Shown here: piece by piece, positions 35,844-44,642 of the stretch
Position numbering within the stretch: position 1 is the stretch's first letter
Layout: each line of letters opens with the position of its first letter
Origin: Paracoccaceae bacterium
GTDB taxonomy: Bacteria; Pseudomonadota; Alphaproteobacteria; Rhodobacterales; Rhodobacteraceae
Length of the DNA: 64,000 bases
Assembly: GCA_027489375.1 (NCBI GenBank)
Contig: JAIXZW010000005.1
Coordinates: 372,001-436,000, forward strand
Direction: 5' to 3'
Notes under the pieces: model-generated
Told to the model about the DNA's origin: nothing
The model's database searches: none
The model's input: the letters and a program-made list of their open reading frames with translations, nothing else
Position numbers and translations under genes: made by a program

Positions 35844-38453
35844 CTAGGCCTCTTTGGCAACCTTCGGCTTCGTCGCCGCTTTCGGCTTGGCCGCGGCCTT
35901 CGGTTTCGCGGCAGCCTTGGGCTTCGCCGCAGCCTTCGGTTTCGCCGCCGCCTTCTTCGGCGCGGCCTTCTTGCCGCCCTTGCCCGCCTTCTCGGCCACC
36001 AGCGCCAAGGCCTCTTCCAGCGTTACCGCCTCGGGCGTCAGTTCCTTGGGCAGGGTCGCATTGACCTTGGCCCATTTGACATAGGGACCATAGCGCCCCG
36101 GCATCACCTGAACCTCGCCGCCATCGGGATGCTCGCCCAACACGCGCAACGGCCCCGCAGGTGCCGAAGCCCCGCGCCCGCGGCTCGCCTTTTGCGCCAG
36201 AACCTCGACAGCGCGGTTCATGCCGATGGTAAAGACCTCTTCCACATCGGGAATATTGGCATAGACCGACCCGTGCTTGACATAAGGCCCGAACCGCCCG
36301 ATCCCCGCCTCGACCAGCAGCCCGTCCTCGGGGTGCGGACCTACGGGGCGCGGCAGGTCCAGAAGCTGCAAGGCCCGCTCCAGCGTCACACTCTCCGGCG
36401 ACCAGCCCTTGGGCAGGCTCGCCCGCGGCGGCTTCGGCACATCCGCTGTCACATCGCCCCGCTGGACATAAGGCCCGAACCGCCCCGATTTCACGCTGAT
36501 CTCCAGCCCCGCCGGATCAAGGCCGAGCACACGGTCCCCGCCCCCCTCGGCCCCGTCCTCGCTGCCGCCGATAGGCCGCGTGTAACGGCACTCGGGATAA
36601 TTCCCGCAGCCGATGAATGCCCCGCCCGACCGTGCCGTCTTGAGATGCAGCTTCCCCGTCCCGCAGGTCGGGCAGATGCGCGGGTCCGACCCGTCCGCCC
36701 GTGCGGGATACAGATGGGGGGCAAGGAATTCGTCGATCTTGTCCAGCACCTCGCCGATGCGCAGATCGGCGGTTTCCGCAATCGCAGCCGAGAAATCGCG
36801 CCAGAACCGCGCCAGCACTTCCTTGTAATCCCGCTCGCCCGCCGAAACGTCATCGAGCTGCGCTTCCAGATCGGCGGTGAAATCATATTCCACATAGCGG
36901 CGGAAATAGTTGGTCAGGAACGCCGTCACCAGCCTCCCCTTGTCCTCGGGGATCAGGCGGTTCTTGTCCTTCTTGACATATTCGCGGTCCTGGATCGTGC
37001 CGATGATGCTGGCATAGGTCGACGGGCGACCGATCCCCAACTCCTCCATCCGCTTGACCAAGGTGGCTTCGGTGTAGCGCGGCGGCGGCTGGGTGAAATG
37101 CTGCTCGGGGGCAACGCGGCGCTTTTCGACCGCCTCGCCCTGCATGATCTGCGGAAGACGCCCGCCCGCGTCCTCGTCATCCGACGGCGCCTCGTCGCGG
37201 CTTTCGTCATAGACGGCAAGGAACCCGTCGAACAGCACGACCTGCCCCGTGGCGCGCAGACCCACCTGCGCATCCTCGCTCGCGATCTCGACCGTGGTCC
37301 GCTCCATCCGGGCCGAGGCCATCTGGCAAGCGAGCGTCCGCTTCCAGATCAGATCGTAAAGCTTGCGCTGGTCCTCCTCCAGCCGCAGCTTGTCGGCACT
37401 CGCCGCCATGTCGGTGGGGCGGATGCATTCATGCGCTTCCTGCGCGTTCTTGGCCTTGTTCTTGTAAAGGCGCGGGCTGTCGGGCACGTAATTCGCACCG
37501 AAACGCCGCCCGATCTCGGCCCGCGCCGCCGCCACGGCCTCGGGGGCCATGTCGATGCCGTCGGTCCGCATATAGGTGATATGCCCCGCCTCATAAAGCC
37601 GCTGCGCCGCGTTCATGGTGGCCTTGGCCCCCATGCCGTATTTCCGGCTCGCCTCCTGTTGCAGGGTCGAGGTCATGAAGGGCGGATAGGGGTTGCGCGT
37701 GGCAGGCTTGGCCTCGACGCTTGCCACCCTCAGGCTGCGCGAGGTGACGGCCTGCACCGCAAGCTCCGCCGCCGTGGCGGTCGGGATGTCGAACTTCTGC
37801 AACTTCCGCCCGCCAAGGACGGTAAGCTGCGCCTCGAACTCCTGCCCGCGCGGCGTGGCAAGCACCGCCTTCACCGTCCAGTATTCCTGCGCGCGGAAAG
37901 CCTCGATCTCCATCTCGCGCTCGACGATCAGCCGCAGGCAGACCGACTGCACCCGCCCCGCCGACTTCGCCCCCGGCAGCTTGCGCCACAGGACGGGCGA
38001 GAGGTTGAAGCCTACAAGGTAATCCAGCGCACGGCGGGCCAGATAGGCCTCCACCAGCGGCAGGTCCACATCGCGCGGCTCCTGCATCGCCTTGGTCACG
38101 GCCTCCTTGGTGATGGCGTTGAAGGTCACGCGCCGCACCGTCTTGCCCTTTTTCAGGCTCGACGCCAGCGCCTCCTGCAAATGCCACGAAATCGCCTCCC
38201 CCTCGCGGTCGGGGTCGGTGGCAAGGATCAGCGTGTCGTCGGATTTCAGCGCCTCGGTGATCGCCCGCACGTGCTTTTTCGACTCGGGCGCGACTTCCCA
38301 CTCCATGCGGAAATCCTGCTCGGGATCGACCGACCCGTCCTTTGCCGGAAGGTCGCGCACATGGCCGTAGCTCGCCAGAACCACATAATCCGGACCGAGG
38401 TATTTGTTGATCGTCTTGGCCTTGGCGGGAGACTCGACAACGACGACTGCCAT
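35844..38453 (-). CDS. topA: DNA topoisomerase I
   Basis: Type IA topoisomerase (869 aa) relaxing negative supercoils. The Toprim domain begins VVVESPAKAKTINKYLG with ATDPDREGEAISWHLQEAL; the active-site tyrosine is Tyr294 in GHITYMRTDGIDM. A C4 zinc finger (CPTCGTG...CGNYPEC) and TopA-C repeat domains follow. The C terminus is a lysine/alanine tail with several KPKAAA units encoded by an 18-bp tandem repeat (about 35858-35960), typical of Rhodobacteraceae TopA and probably non-specific DNA binding. It has its own 389-bp upstream region. Confidence 0.97.
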   Translation of the reverse strand: MAVVVVESPAKAKTINKYLGPDYVVLASYGHVRDLPAKDGSVDPEQDFRMEWEVAPESKKHVRAITEALKSDDTLILATDPDREGEAISWHLQEALASSLKKGKTVRRVTFNAITKEAVTKAMQEPRDVDLPLVEAYLARRALDYLVGFNLSPVLWRKLPGAKSAGRVQSVCLRLIVEREMEIEAFRAQEYWTVKAVLATPRGQEFEAQLTVLGGRKLQKFDIPTATAAELAVQAVTSRSLRVASVEAKPATRNPYPPFMTSTLQQEASRKYGMGAKATMNAAQRLYEAGHITYMRTDGIDMAPEAVAAARAEIGRRFGANYVPDSPRLYKNKAKNAQEAHECIRPTDMAASADKLRLEEDQRKLYDLIWKRTLACQMASARMERTTVEIASEDAQVGLRATGQVVLFDGFLAVYDESRDEAPSDDEDAGGRLPQIMQGEAVEKRRVAPEQHFTQPPPRYTEATLVKRMEELGIGRPSTYASIIGTIQDREYVKKDKNRLIPEDKGRLVTAFLTNYFRRYVEYDFTADLEAQLDDVSAGERDYKEVLARFWRDFSAAIAETADLRIGEVLDKIDEFLAPHLYPARADGSDPRICPTCGTGKLHLKTARSGGAFIGCGNYPECRYTRPIGGSEDGAEGGGDRVLGLDPAGLEISVKSGRFGPYVQRGDVTADVPKPPRASLPKGWSPESVTLERALQLLDLPRPVGPHPEDGLLVEAGIGRFGPYVKHGSVYANIPDVEEVFTIGMNRAVEVLAQKASRGRGASAPAGPLRVLGEHPDGGEVQVMPGRYGPYVKWAKVNATLPKELTPEAVTLEEALALVAEKAGKGGKKAAPKKAAAKPKAAAKPKAAAKPKAAAKPKAATKPKVAKEA

Positions 38454-38842
38454 GAAAATCCTGCCCCTCTGGCCCTGACGAATAGCGCGGCAACATGTGG
38501 GCGAAGAGCGCGGCTGTCAATCGGCCCTGACCGCGCAGCCCGACAAAGCCTTGCGCGGCCCCTGCCCCGAAGCCGGTTTTCCCGCGAAAAATCGGGGGCT
38601 GCCGCCCCCCGCCGCGCCAAAGGCGCGTCTCCCCCCGCGAGTATTTGGACCAAGGTGAAAGAGAGGGGCGCCGCACCCTTCCCCCATTCACACTGGCACA
38701 AATATCCTCGGGGGGTGCGGGGGGCAGACGGCCCCCCGTTCCACCGGCCGACACAAAGGTTCCCCCCGCCGCCCTGCGCACCCCGCCCCGCAACGGCCCG
38801 GTAAACGGTTCCGCCCCGCGCCTGACTCTTCACAGAGGCAAC
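38454..38842. other. 389-bp gap between topA and dprA
   Basis: Holds the topA promoter region (right of 38453), the paired GGATATTTG elements at 38600-38745 and about 95 bp after them with no recognisable feature. No gene is supported. Confidence 0.5.
38600..38745. repeat. Paired GGATATTTG elements (copies 9 and 10)
   Basis: Forward: GGGGGCTGCCGCCCCCC-type arm, GCGCCAAAGGCGC hairpin, CCCCCCGC, core GAGTATTTG (38639-38647), AAGGTGAAAG. Reverse: CATTCAC, core CAAATATCC (38699-38707), TCGGGGGGTGCGGGGGGCAG, CCCCCC. Core starts are 60 bp apart. It follows dprA but is also upstream of topA on the same strand. Confidence 0.7.
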
Positions 38843-39946
38843 CTACACCGCCCGCGCCAACAACCCTCCGGCTTGCCGCACGATGGCCCCTTCCAGTTCC
38901 AGCGCCACCAGTTCCGGCGCCACCTGCGCCGCAGGCAGGGCGAGGTCGCGGATCAACTGGTCTTCCGCCATCGGGCTTGGCCCCAGCCGTGACAGGATCT
39001 GACCGTGCAACGCCGCCATCTGCGCCAGAGGCCGCGCCGCAGGCACGGGTCCGGGCAAGGGCGGGCGCGCGTCCCGTTCCTCCTCCACCCGCCGGACCTG
39101 TTTTACCCCCAGCACCTCGAGCACATCCGCCGCCCCCCGCACCAGCGTCGCCCCGTCGCGGATCAGCATGTTGCACCCCGCCGCCCGCGCGTCGAAGGGA
39201 TGCCCCGGCACCGCCATCACCTCGCGCCCCATGTCCAGCGCCTCGCGCGCGGTGATCAGCGATCCCGACCGCGCGGCAGCCTCCACCACCACGACCCCCC
39301 GCGAAAGCCCTGCCACCACGCGGTTGCGCTGCGGGAAATGCCGCGCCTGCGGCTGCAATCCGATCGGCTGCTCCGACAAAAGACACCCACGCTCGGCAAT
39401 CGCCGCCGCCAGACGCGCGTTTTCTTCGGGGTAGACCACATCCACCCCGCCCGCCATCACCGCGACCGTCCCCGTCTCCAGCGCCGCCAGATGCGCTTCG
39501 GCGTCGATCCCCCGCGCCAGCCCCGACACCACGACCTGCCCGCCCTCGCCCAGCGTCAGCGCCAGCCGCTTGGCCATCCGCAAGCCCAGCGACGAGGCGT
39601 TCCGCGCCCCCACCATCGCCACCATCGGCCGCGCCAGCAGCCCCGCATCCCCGCGCAGCCACAGCACCGGCGGCGCATCGGACAATCCCGCCAGCAGCGC
39701 CGGATACTCCGCCGCCCCGTGGCACAGCATCCGCGCCCCCGCGATCCGCCCCTGCGCCATCTCGTGCTCGGCCAGTTCCACCGGACAGACGGCGTAATTC
39801 TCCACCCCCGCCGCCCGCGCCACCCCGGGCAGCGCCTCGAGCGCGGCGCGGGCCGAGCCATGTTCGGCGACCAGCCGGTGATAGGTGATCGCCCCCACCC
39901 GCCGCGACCGGATCAGCCGCAGGATAGCCATCTCGTCCAACGCCAT
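38843..39946 (-). CDS. dprA: DNA processing protein DprA (Smf)
   Basis: 367-aa Rossmann-fold protein that loads RecA on incoming single-stranded DNA during transformation. Core motifs: MVGARNASSLGLRMAKRLAL, VVSGLARGIDAEAHLAAL, VMAGGVDVVYPEENARL, FPQRNRVVAGLSRGVVVVEA, SGSLITAREALDMGREV. A C-terminal winged-helix (ALHGQILSRLGPSPMAEDQL) follows. ATG 39946 has a good AGGCGGAGG ribosome site; an upstream ATG (39973) lacks proper spacing. No other competence genes are in the window. Confidence 0.94.
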   Translation of the reverse strand: MALDEMAILRLIRSRRVGAITYHRLVAEHGSARAALEALPGVARAAGVENYAVCPVELAEHEMAQGRIAGARMLCHGAAEYPALLAGLSDAPPVLWLRGDAGLLARPMVAMVGARNASSLGLRMAKRLALTLGEGGQVVVSGLARGIDAEAHLAALETGTVAVMAGGVDVVYPEENARLAAAIAERGCLLSEQPIGLQPQARHFPQRNRVVAGLSRGVVVVEAAARSGSLITAREALDMGREVMAVPGHPFDARAAGCNMLIRDGATLVRGAADVLEVLGVKQVRRVEEERDARPPLPGPVPAARPLAQMAALHGQILSRLGPSPMAEDQLIRDLALPAAQVAPELVALELEGAIVRQAGGLLARAV

Positions 39947-40099
39947 GCGCGCCTCCGCCTTGCCGACTCGCATCCTTGCGGCACAGGGTTAAGAATGGGT
40001 GAATCACGCACCCCCCGAGAAAACGTCGCGAACAGGCAAGGACGGGCGACAAAATGGCCAGCACCGCCCGCGCCTTCGTGATTGAAGCCGGAACCAAAG

Positions 40100-40109
40100 T
40101 TTGATCAAA
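40100..40109. promoter_or_regulatory. Palindrome TTTGATCAAA upstream of gabT
   Basis: A 10-bp perfect palindrome in the AT-rich part of the dprA-gabT gap (39947-40161), about 53 bp before the gabT ATG. It could be a promoter element or operator; no regulator is encoded next to it. It is not an FNR site, which needs a spaced TTGAT/ATCAA. Confidence 0.3.
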
Positions 40110-40161
40110 TATCGCCAAACCCGACCCGCAAGGCTCACGCGGGTCCGAACAGGAGCTTGCC

Positions 40162-41439
40162 ATGCTGAACGCCGAAGTAGCCCGCCGCCGCGATGACGCC
40201 ATTTCCCGCGGGGTCGGGATGATGACCCAGATCTACGCCGACCGCGCACTCAACGCGGAAATCTGGGATATCGAAGGCAACCGCTACATCGACTTCGCCG
40301 CAGGCATCGCCGTGGTGAACACCGGCCACTGCCACCCCAAGGTGATGGCCGCCGTGACCGCGCAGATGGCGAAATTCACCCACACCTGCCATCAGGTGCT
40401 GCCCTACGAAAACTACATCCGCCTCGCCGAACGCCTGAACGCCGCAGTGCCGGGCGATTTCCAGAAGAAGACGATCTTCGTCACCACGGGGGCCGAGGCC
40501 TGCGAGAACGCGATCAAGATCGCCCGCATCGCCACGGGCCGCAACGCCGTCATCGCCTTCGGCGGCGGCTTCCACGGCCGGACCTTCATGGGCATGTCCC
40601 TGACCGGCAAGGTCGAACCCTATAAAAAAGGCTTCGGCGCGATGATGCCCGATGTCTTCCACGTCCCCTTCCCGATGGGGCCGCACGGCATTTCCACCGA
40701 AGATTCGATGAAGGGCATCGAAAAGCTGTTCAAAGCCGACCTCGACCCCGCCCGCGTCGCCGCCATCATCTTCGAACCCGTGCAGGGTGAAGGCGGTTTC
40801 TACGAGGCACCGACCGACCTCATCCGCGCCATCCGCGCGCTGTGCGACAAGCACGGCATCGTCATGATCGCCGACGAGGTGCAGACCGGCTTCGCCCGCA
40901 CCGGCAACCTCTTCGCCATGCAGATGCACGGCGTGGCGGCTGACCTGACCACGATGGCCAAGGGCCTTGCGGGTGGCCTGCCGCTCGCCGCCGTCACCGG
41001 CAAGGCGGAACTGATGGACGCCGCCAACCCCGGCGGCCTTGGCGGCACCTATGCCGGCAACCCGCTCGGCATCGCGGCCTCCCACGCCGTTCTGGACGTG
41101 ATCGAGGAAGAGCAACTCTGCGCCCGCGCCAACGAACTGGGCAGCCGCCTGAAACAGCGCCTCGAATCGATCCGCTCCACCACGCCGGAAATCATCGACA
41201 TCCGCGGTCCCGGCTTCATGGTCGCCGTGGAATTCGCCAACCCGTCGAACAAGGAACCCGACGCAGGCTTCACCGGCCGCGTGCGGACCGAGGCGCTCAA
41301 GCGCGGCCTCATCCTGCTCACCTGCGGCGTCTACGGCAACGTGATCCGCTTCCTTGCCCCCATCACCATCCCCGACGCGCATTTCGCCGAGGCGATGGAC
41401 ATCCTCGAAGCCTCGGTCGCCGCAGCGCGTCAGGGCTGA
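40162..41439 (+). CDS. gabT: 4-Aminobutyrate aminotransferase (class III, PLP)
   Basis: 425-aa class III aminotransferase converting 4-aminobutyrate and 2-oxoglutarate to succinate semialdehyde and glutamate. Seen: YIDFAAGIAVVNTGHCHPKV, TTGAEACENAIKIAR, AFGGGFHGRTFMGMSLTGKV, IADEVQTGFARTGNLFAM and the PLP lysine in TTMAKGLAGGLPLAAVTGK. These fit GabT well; related omega-amino acid transaminases are the main alternative since no gabD is adjacent. It is followed by an intergenic element and an intrinsic terminator. Confidence 0.9.
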   Translation: MLNAEVARRRDDAISRGVGMMTQIYADRALNAEIWDIEGNRYIDFAAGIAVVNTGHCHPKVMAAVTAQMAKFTHTCHQVLPYENYIRLAERLNAAVPGDFQKKTIFVTTGAEACENAIKIARIATGRNAVIAFGGGFHGRTFMGMSLTGKVEPYKKGFGAMMPDVFHVPFPMGPHGISTEDSMKGIEKLFKADLDPARVAAIIFEPVQGEGGFYEAPTDLIRAIRALCDKHGIVMIADEVQTGFARTGNLFAMQMHGVAADLTTMAKGLAGGLPLAAVTGKAELMDAANPGGLGGTYAGNPLGIAASHAVLDVIEEEQLCARANELGSRLKQRLESIRSTTPEIIDIRGPGFMVAVEFANPSNKEPDAGFTGRVRTEALKRGLILLTCGVYGNVIRFLAPITIPDAHFAEAMDILEASVAAARQG

Positions 41440-41448
41440 GGGCGGCGA

Positions 41449-41505
41449 AGCGGGGGGTTTCACACCCCCCGCACCCCCCGTGGGATATTTGGGAACAGAT
41501 GAAGG
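41449..41505 (+). repeat. GGATATTTG intergenic element, copy 11
   Basis: Stem GCGGGGGGT-TTCAC-ACCCCCCGC, then ACCCCCCGT, core GGATATTTG (41483-41491), ACAGATGAAG. The 43 bases 41449-41491 are identical to copy 13 at 50149-50191, suggesting recent copying or strong constraint. Confidence 0.75.
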
Positions 41506-41507
41506 CA

Positions 41508-41536
41508 GGGCCGTTTCTTCTGGAACGGCCCTTTCC
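41508..41536 (+). terminator. Intrinsic terminator after gabT
   Basis: GGGCCGTT-TCTTCTGG-AACGGCCC perfect 8-bp stem followed by TTTCC, just downstream of repeat copy 11 and 20 bp before bioM. It shows that at least here the repeat coexists with a separate terminator. Confidence 0.75.
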
Positions 41537-41555
41537 ATTGCGCTAATCGCGCAGC

Positions 41556-42293
41556 ATGGCACAGGGCGGCACATCCACGGACGGCATCACCCTTACGGGC
41601 GTCTCCTACGCCGTGACGGGGCGCGAGATCCTGTCGGATATCTCGCTCTCCCTCACCGAATCCCGCATCGGCATCATCGGGCGGAACGGATCGGGCAAGA
41701 CCACGCTGCTGCGCCTCATGGCGGGGCTGATCGCCCCCTCGCGCGGCAGCGTCACCGTCGCGGGCCGTGACCCCGCCGACCGCAAGGCGATGCTGTCCCG
41801 CTTGGGCATCCTGTTCCAGAACCCCGACCACATGATCCTGTTTCCCACGGTCGAGGAAGAACTTGCCTTCGGCCTGATCCAGCAGGGCCGGTCGAAGGCC
41901 GACGCCCAAGAGGCCGCGCGCGCCTGCCTTCTGGCCGAAGGGCGCGCCCATTGGGCCACGGCCCCGACCGCCACGCTCAGCCAAGGCCAGCGCCATTACC
42001 TGTGCCTGTTGTCGGTCCTGCTGATGCAGCCCGAAACCATCCTGCTCGACGAACCCTTCGCGGGCCTCGACCTGCCCACGCAGGCCCGCCTTGCCCGCCG
42101 CTTCGCCGCCCTGCCGCAGCGCCTTGTCACCATCAGCCACGACCCCGCCGCCGTCGCCACCGCCGACCGCCTGATCTGGATCGAGGCAGGCCGCATCCGC
42201 GCCGATGGCCCGCCCGCCACGATCCTTCCCGCCTTCACCGCCGAAATGGCCCGGATCGGAGAGGCCGATGCTGACGCTGACCTCTCCCGTTGA
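41556..42293 (+). CDS. bioM: Biotin ECF transporter ATPase BioM
   Basis: 245-aa ATPase (A component) of the energy-coupling-factor biotin importer. Walker A IGRNGSGKTT, ILFQNPDHMILFPTVEEELA (the typical ECF Q-loop), signature LSQGQRHYL, Walker B ILLDEPFAGLDLP and switch LVTISHDP are present. The signature LSQGQ is a minor variant of LSGGQ. Order bioM-bioN-bioY matches the founding Rhodobacter capsulatus system. It overlaps bioN by 26 bp. Confidence 0.93.
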   Translation: MAQGGTSTDGITLTGVSYAVTGREILSDISLSLTESRIGIIGRNGSGKTTLLRLMAGLIAPSRGSVTVAGRDPADRKAMLSRLGILFQNPDHMILFPTVEEELAFGLIQQGRSKADAQEAARACLLAEGRAHWATAPTATLSQGQRHYLCLLSVLLMQPETILLDEPFAGLDLPTQARLARRFAALPQRLVTISHDPAAVATADRLIWIEAGRIRADGPPATILPAFTAEMARIGEADADADLSR

Positions 42294-42867
42294 GACCCCC
42301 TTCCACCGCCTGCCCGCAGGGGCAAAGCTCGGCGCGCTCTGCCTGTTCACGGCACTCCTGTTCCACCTGAACTCCCCCCTGCCCCTTGCGGCCCTCCTCG
42401 CCGCGCTCGCGGCGCTGCACCTGACCCAAGGCGGCACCTTCGCGGCCCACGCGCTCCGCCTCCTGCGGCCGCTCTGGCCCTTTGCCCTCGTGATTGCGCT
42501 CTGGCACCTCTGGCAGCGCGACCCTGCGGGGGGCGCGACCATCCTCCTCCGCCTCCTTGCCGCCGTCATGGCCGCGAACCTCGTCACCATGACGACGCGG
42601 CTTTCCGACATGCTCGCCCTCACCGAACGCCTCGCCACCCCCCTGCGCCACATCGGCCTCGCGCCGCGCGCGTTTGCCCTTGCCATCGCGCTGACCGTCC
42701 GCTTCCTCCCCGTCCTTTCGCAGCGCGTGGCCGAGATCACCGACGCCTTCCGCGCCCGCTCTCCCCGCCGCCCCGGCCACCGCATCCTGATCCCCGCCAC
42801 CCTCGCCGCCCTCGACGATGCCGACCGCGTGGCCGAGGCCTTGCGCGCAAGGGGCGGCGCGGGCTAA
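42268..42867 (+). CDS. bioN: Biotin ECF transporter transmembrane subunit BioN
   Basis: 199-aa T component with about five helices (LGALCLFTALLFHLNSPLPL, LLRPLWPFALVIALWHLW, ILLRLLAAVMAANLVTMTTR and others) that couples BioM ATP hydrolysis to BioY. The coupling-helix signature with Ala-Arg-Ser/Gly is seen as ITDAFRARSPRR and DRVAEALRARGGAG. ATG 42268 is used because MLTLTSPVETPFHRLPAGAK is the family start; the longer frame lies in bioM. Confidence 0.92.
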   Translation: MLTLTSPVETPFHRLPAGAKLGALCLFTALLFHLNSPLPLAALLAALAALHLTQGGTFAAHALRLLRPLWPFALVIALWHLWQRDPAGGATILLRLLAAVMAANLVTMTTRLSDMLALTERLATPLRHIGLAPRAFALAIALTVRFLPVLSQRVAEITDAFRARSPRRPGHRILIPATLAALDDADRVAEALRARGGAG

Positions 42868-42897
42868 CTGCGCCGCATCTGAAAACCGGAGTCCCAG

Positions 42898-43440
42898 ATG
42901 GAACGAAACCTCGCCCATATCGCCCTCTTCGCCGCGCTGATCGCGGTCCTGGGCCTTGTTCCCGCCATCACCCTGCCTTTCGGCGTGCCGATCACGGCGC
43001 AATCCCTTGGCATCATGCTCTGCGGCACGGTTCTGGGGGCCAAGCGCGGCGCACTGGCGGTCCTCCTGTTCCTCCTCCTCGTGGCCATCGGCCTGCCGCT
43101 GCTTTCGGGCGGGCGCGGCGGGCTTGGCGTCTTTGCCGGTCCCTCGGTCGGCTTCCTGATCGGCTTTCCCGTCGCCGCCTTCGTCGCGGGCCTGATCGTG
43201 GAACGCTGGCAAGCCCCCGTGGCCGCCGCTGCCCTGCTCGGCTCGGTCCTCGGCGGCGTGATCGTGCTTTACGCCTTTGGCATCCCCGGCATGGCGATCA
43301 TGCTCGGCAAAACGATCCCCGAAGCCACCGCCCTGACCGCCGCCTATATCCCCGGCGACCTGATCAAATGCGCCCTTGCCGCCCTCGTCACCCGCGGCAT
43401 CGCGCAGATGCGCCCCGGCGCGCTGCTCTCGCGCGGCTAA
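42898..43440 (+). CDS. bioY: Biotin ECF transporter substrate-binding protein BioY
   Basis: 180-aa membrane S component that binds biotin. Six hydrophobic segments, including HIALFAALIAVLGLVPAITL, GIMLCGTVLGAKRGALAVLL and FVAGLIVERW, and the conserved LLSGGRGGLGVFAGPSVGFL motif of BioY (the GG..G....P..G pattern) are visible. Last gene of bioMNY, 30 bp after bioN, converging with the thiolase gene across a reverse-oriented repeat. Confidence 0.95.
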   Translation: MERNLAHIALFAALIAVLGLVPAITLPFGVPITAQSLGIMLCGTVLGAKRGALAVLLFLLLVAIGLPLLSGGRGGLGVFAGPSVGFLIGFPVAAFVAGLIVERWQAPVAAAALLGSVLGGVIVLYAFGIPGMAIMLGKTIPEATALTAAYIPGDLIKCALAALVTRGIAQMRPGALLSRG

Positions 43441-43464
43441 GAACCGCCGCGCCTCCCCCCTTCA

Positions 43465-43530
43465 TCTGTTCGACAAATATCCTCGGGGGGAAAGGCGCGG
43501 CACGCGCCTTGGGGGGCAGACAGCCCCCCG
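43465..43530 (-). repeat. GGATATTTG intergenic element, copy 12 (reverse)
   Basis: CTTCATCTGTTCGA, core CAAATATCC (43474-43482), TCGGGGGG, an inner GGCGCGGCACGCGCC hairpin and GGGGGG-CAGACAG-CCCCCC (to 43529). Lies between convergent bioY and the thiolase gene. Confidence 0.7.
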
Positions 43531-43547
43531 CGCCCGCTCCGCAAGAC

Positions 43548-44642
43548 CTACCCGCGCAGAACCAGCGCCGTCCCGATCCCGCCCGCCGCCGCAATCGCCG
43601 CCAGCCCGTGCCCCCCCGTCAGGTCATGGAACAGCCGCACGGCAAGGACCGCGCCTGACGCGCCGATCGGATGCCCCCGCGCCAGCGCGCCGCCCCGCAG
43701 GTTGACGCGCAGCGGGTCCAGCCCCGCACCGCGCACACAGGCGATGGCCTGCACGGCATAGGCCTCCATCACCTCGGCCCGCTCCAGCGCCGCCGCCCCG
43801 AACCCTGCCCCGATCCCTGCCGCCTCCAAGGCCACAGCAATGGCCGCCACCGGCGCAAGCCCCGGCTCCACCGGATCGCCACCAAGCGTGACGCCGGACA
43901 CGATCTCGACCGCCCGCGCCGCTCGCGCCGCGACCCGCTCCGAAACGACAAGGCACAGCGCCCCCGCATCCGCCGCCACCGCCGCATTGGCCGCCGTCAC
44001 ATCGCCCGCGACCACCTTCGCCCGCGCCGCCAGCGCAGGCGTCAGGGCGCGGGCAAAGGCATCCTCCGCCACCCCCGCCACGGGCACGATCTCGCGCCGC
44101 ACCGCATCGGTTGCCGCAAGCGCCTTGGCATGGCTCGCCACCGCCCAGCCATCCGCCTCGCCCCGCGTGATCCCCAGACGCCGCGCCAGTCCATCCGCCG
44201 CTTCCGCCATGTCGGGGTCGCGCCCGGGCCAGGGGGTGAACCGCGCCTGCCCATAGGGCAGCCCCTCTCCCGCCCGCCGCCGCTCGGGCCGCAACGAGGC
44301 GCTCTCCACGCCCCCCGCCACGACCACATCCGCCCCCGCCGCCACCAGCGCCCGCGCAATCAGCAGCGCGTCGAGACCGCCCGCGCATTGCCGGTCCACC
44401 GACAGGCCCGCCACCCGCTCGGGCAATCCGGCCAGCAGCGCCACCCGCCGCGCGGGATTGCCGCCCTCGCCCACCGCTTCGGACAGCACCACCTCGTCCA
44501 CCGCTCCGGCGTCAACTCCGGCATCGGCCAGCACCGCCCGCAGCACAGCGGCCCCCATCGCATCGACCGACACCCCCCGCAGCGCGCCGCCCTTCGGCAC
44601 CACCGCCGTCCGCCGCGCCGCGATGACGAAGGCCCGCCTCAC
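43548..44642 (-). CDS. Thiolase-family protein lacking the second catalytic cysteine
   Basis: 364-aa thiolase-fold protein. The acyl-accepting Cys86 (DRQCAGGLDAL) and the His324 loop (GGALARGHPIGASGA) are kept, but the C-terminal CxxGG cysteine that acts as base/acid is Ala351 (IAAAGGIG). It starts at GTG 44642, overlapping the stop of the acyl-CoA ligase gene (GTGA), so the pair is co-expressed. It might act in decarboxylative or altered Claisen chemistry, or be a non-degradative homologue; function cannot be assigned. An ordinary FadA/AtoB label would be unsafe. Confidence 0.8.
   Translation of the reverse strand: MRRAFVIAARRTAVVPKGGALRGVSVDAMGAAVLRAVLADAGVDAGAVDEVVLSEAVGEGGNPARRVALLAGLPERVAGLSVDRQCAGGLDALLIARALVAAGADVVVAGGVESASLRPERRRAGEGLPYGQARFTPWPGRDPDMAEAADGLARRLGITRGEADGWAVASHAKALAATDAVRREIVPVAGVAEDAFARALTPALAARAKVVAGDVTAANAAVAADAGALCLVVSERVAARAARAVEIVSGVTLGGDPVEPGLAPVAAIAVALEAAGIGAGFGAAALERAEVMEAYAVQAIACVRGAGLDPLRVNLRGGALARGHPIGASGAVLAVRLFHDLTGGHGLAAIAAAGGIGTALVLRG

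Noticed and set aside
35858..35960. 18-bp tandem repeat in topA as a satellite or contingency locus
   Set aside because: It encodes the lysine/alanine tail common in TopA of this family; in-frame and best seen as part of the protein.
40095..40110. FNR box before gabT
   Set aside because: TTTGATCAAA is a contiguous palindrome without the four-base spacer of TTGAT-N4-ATCAA.
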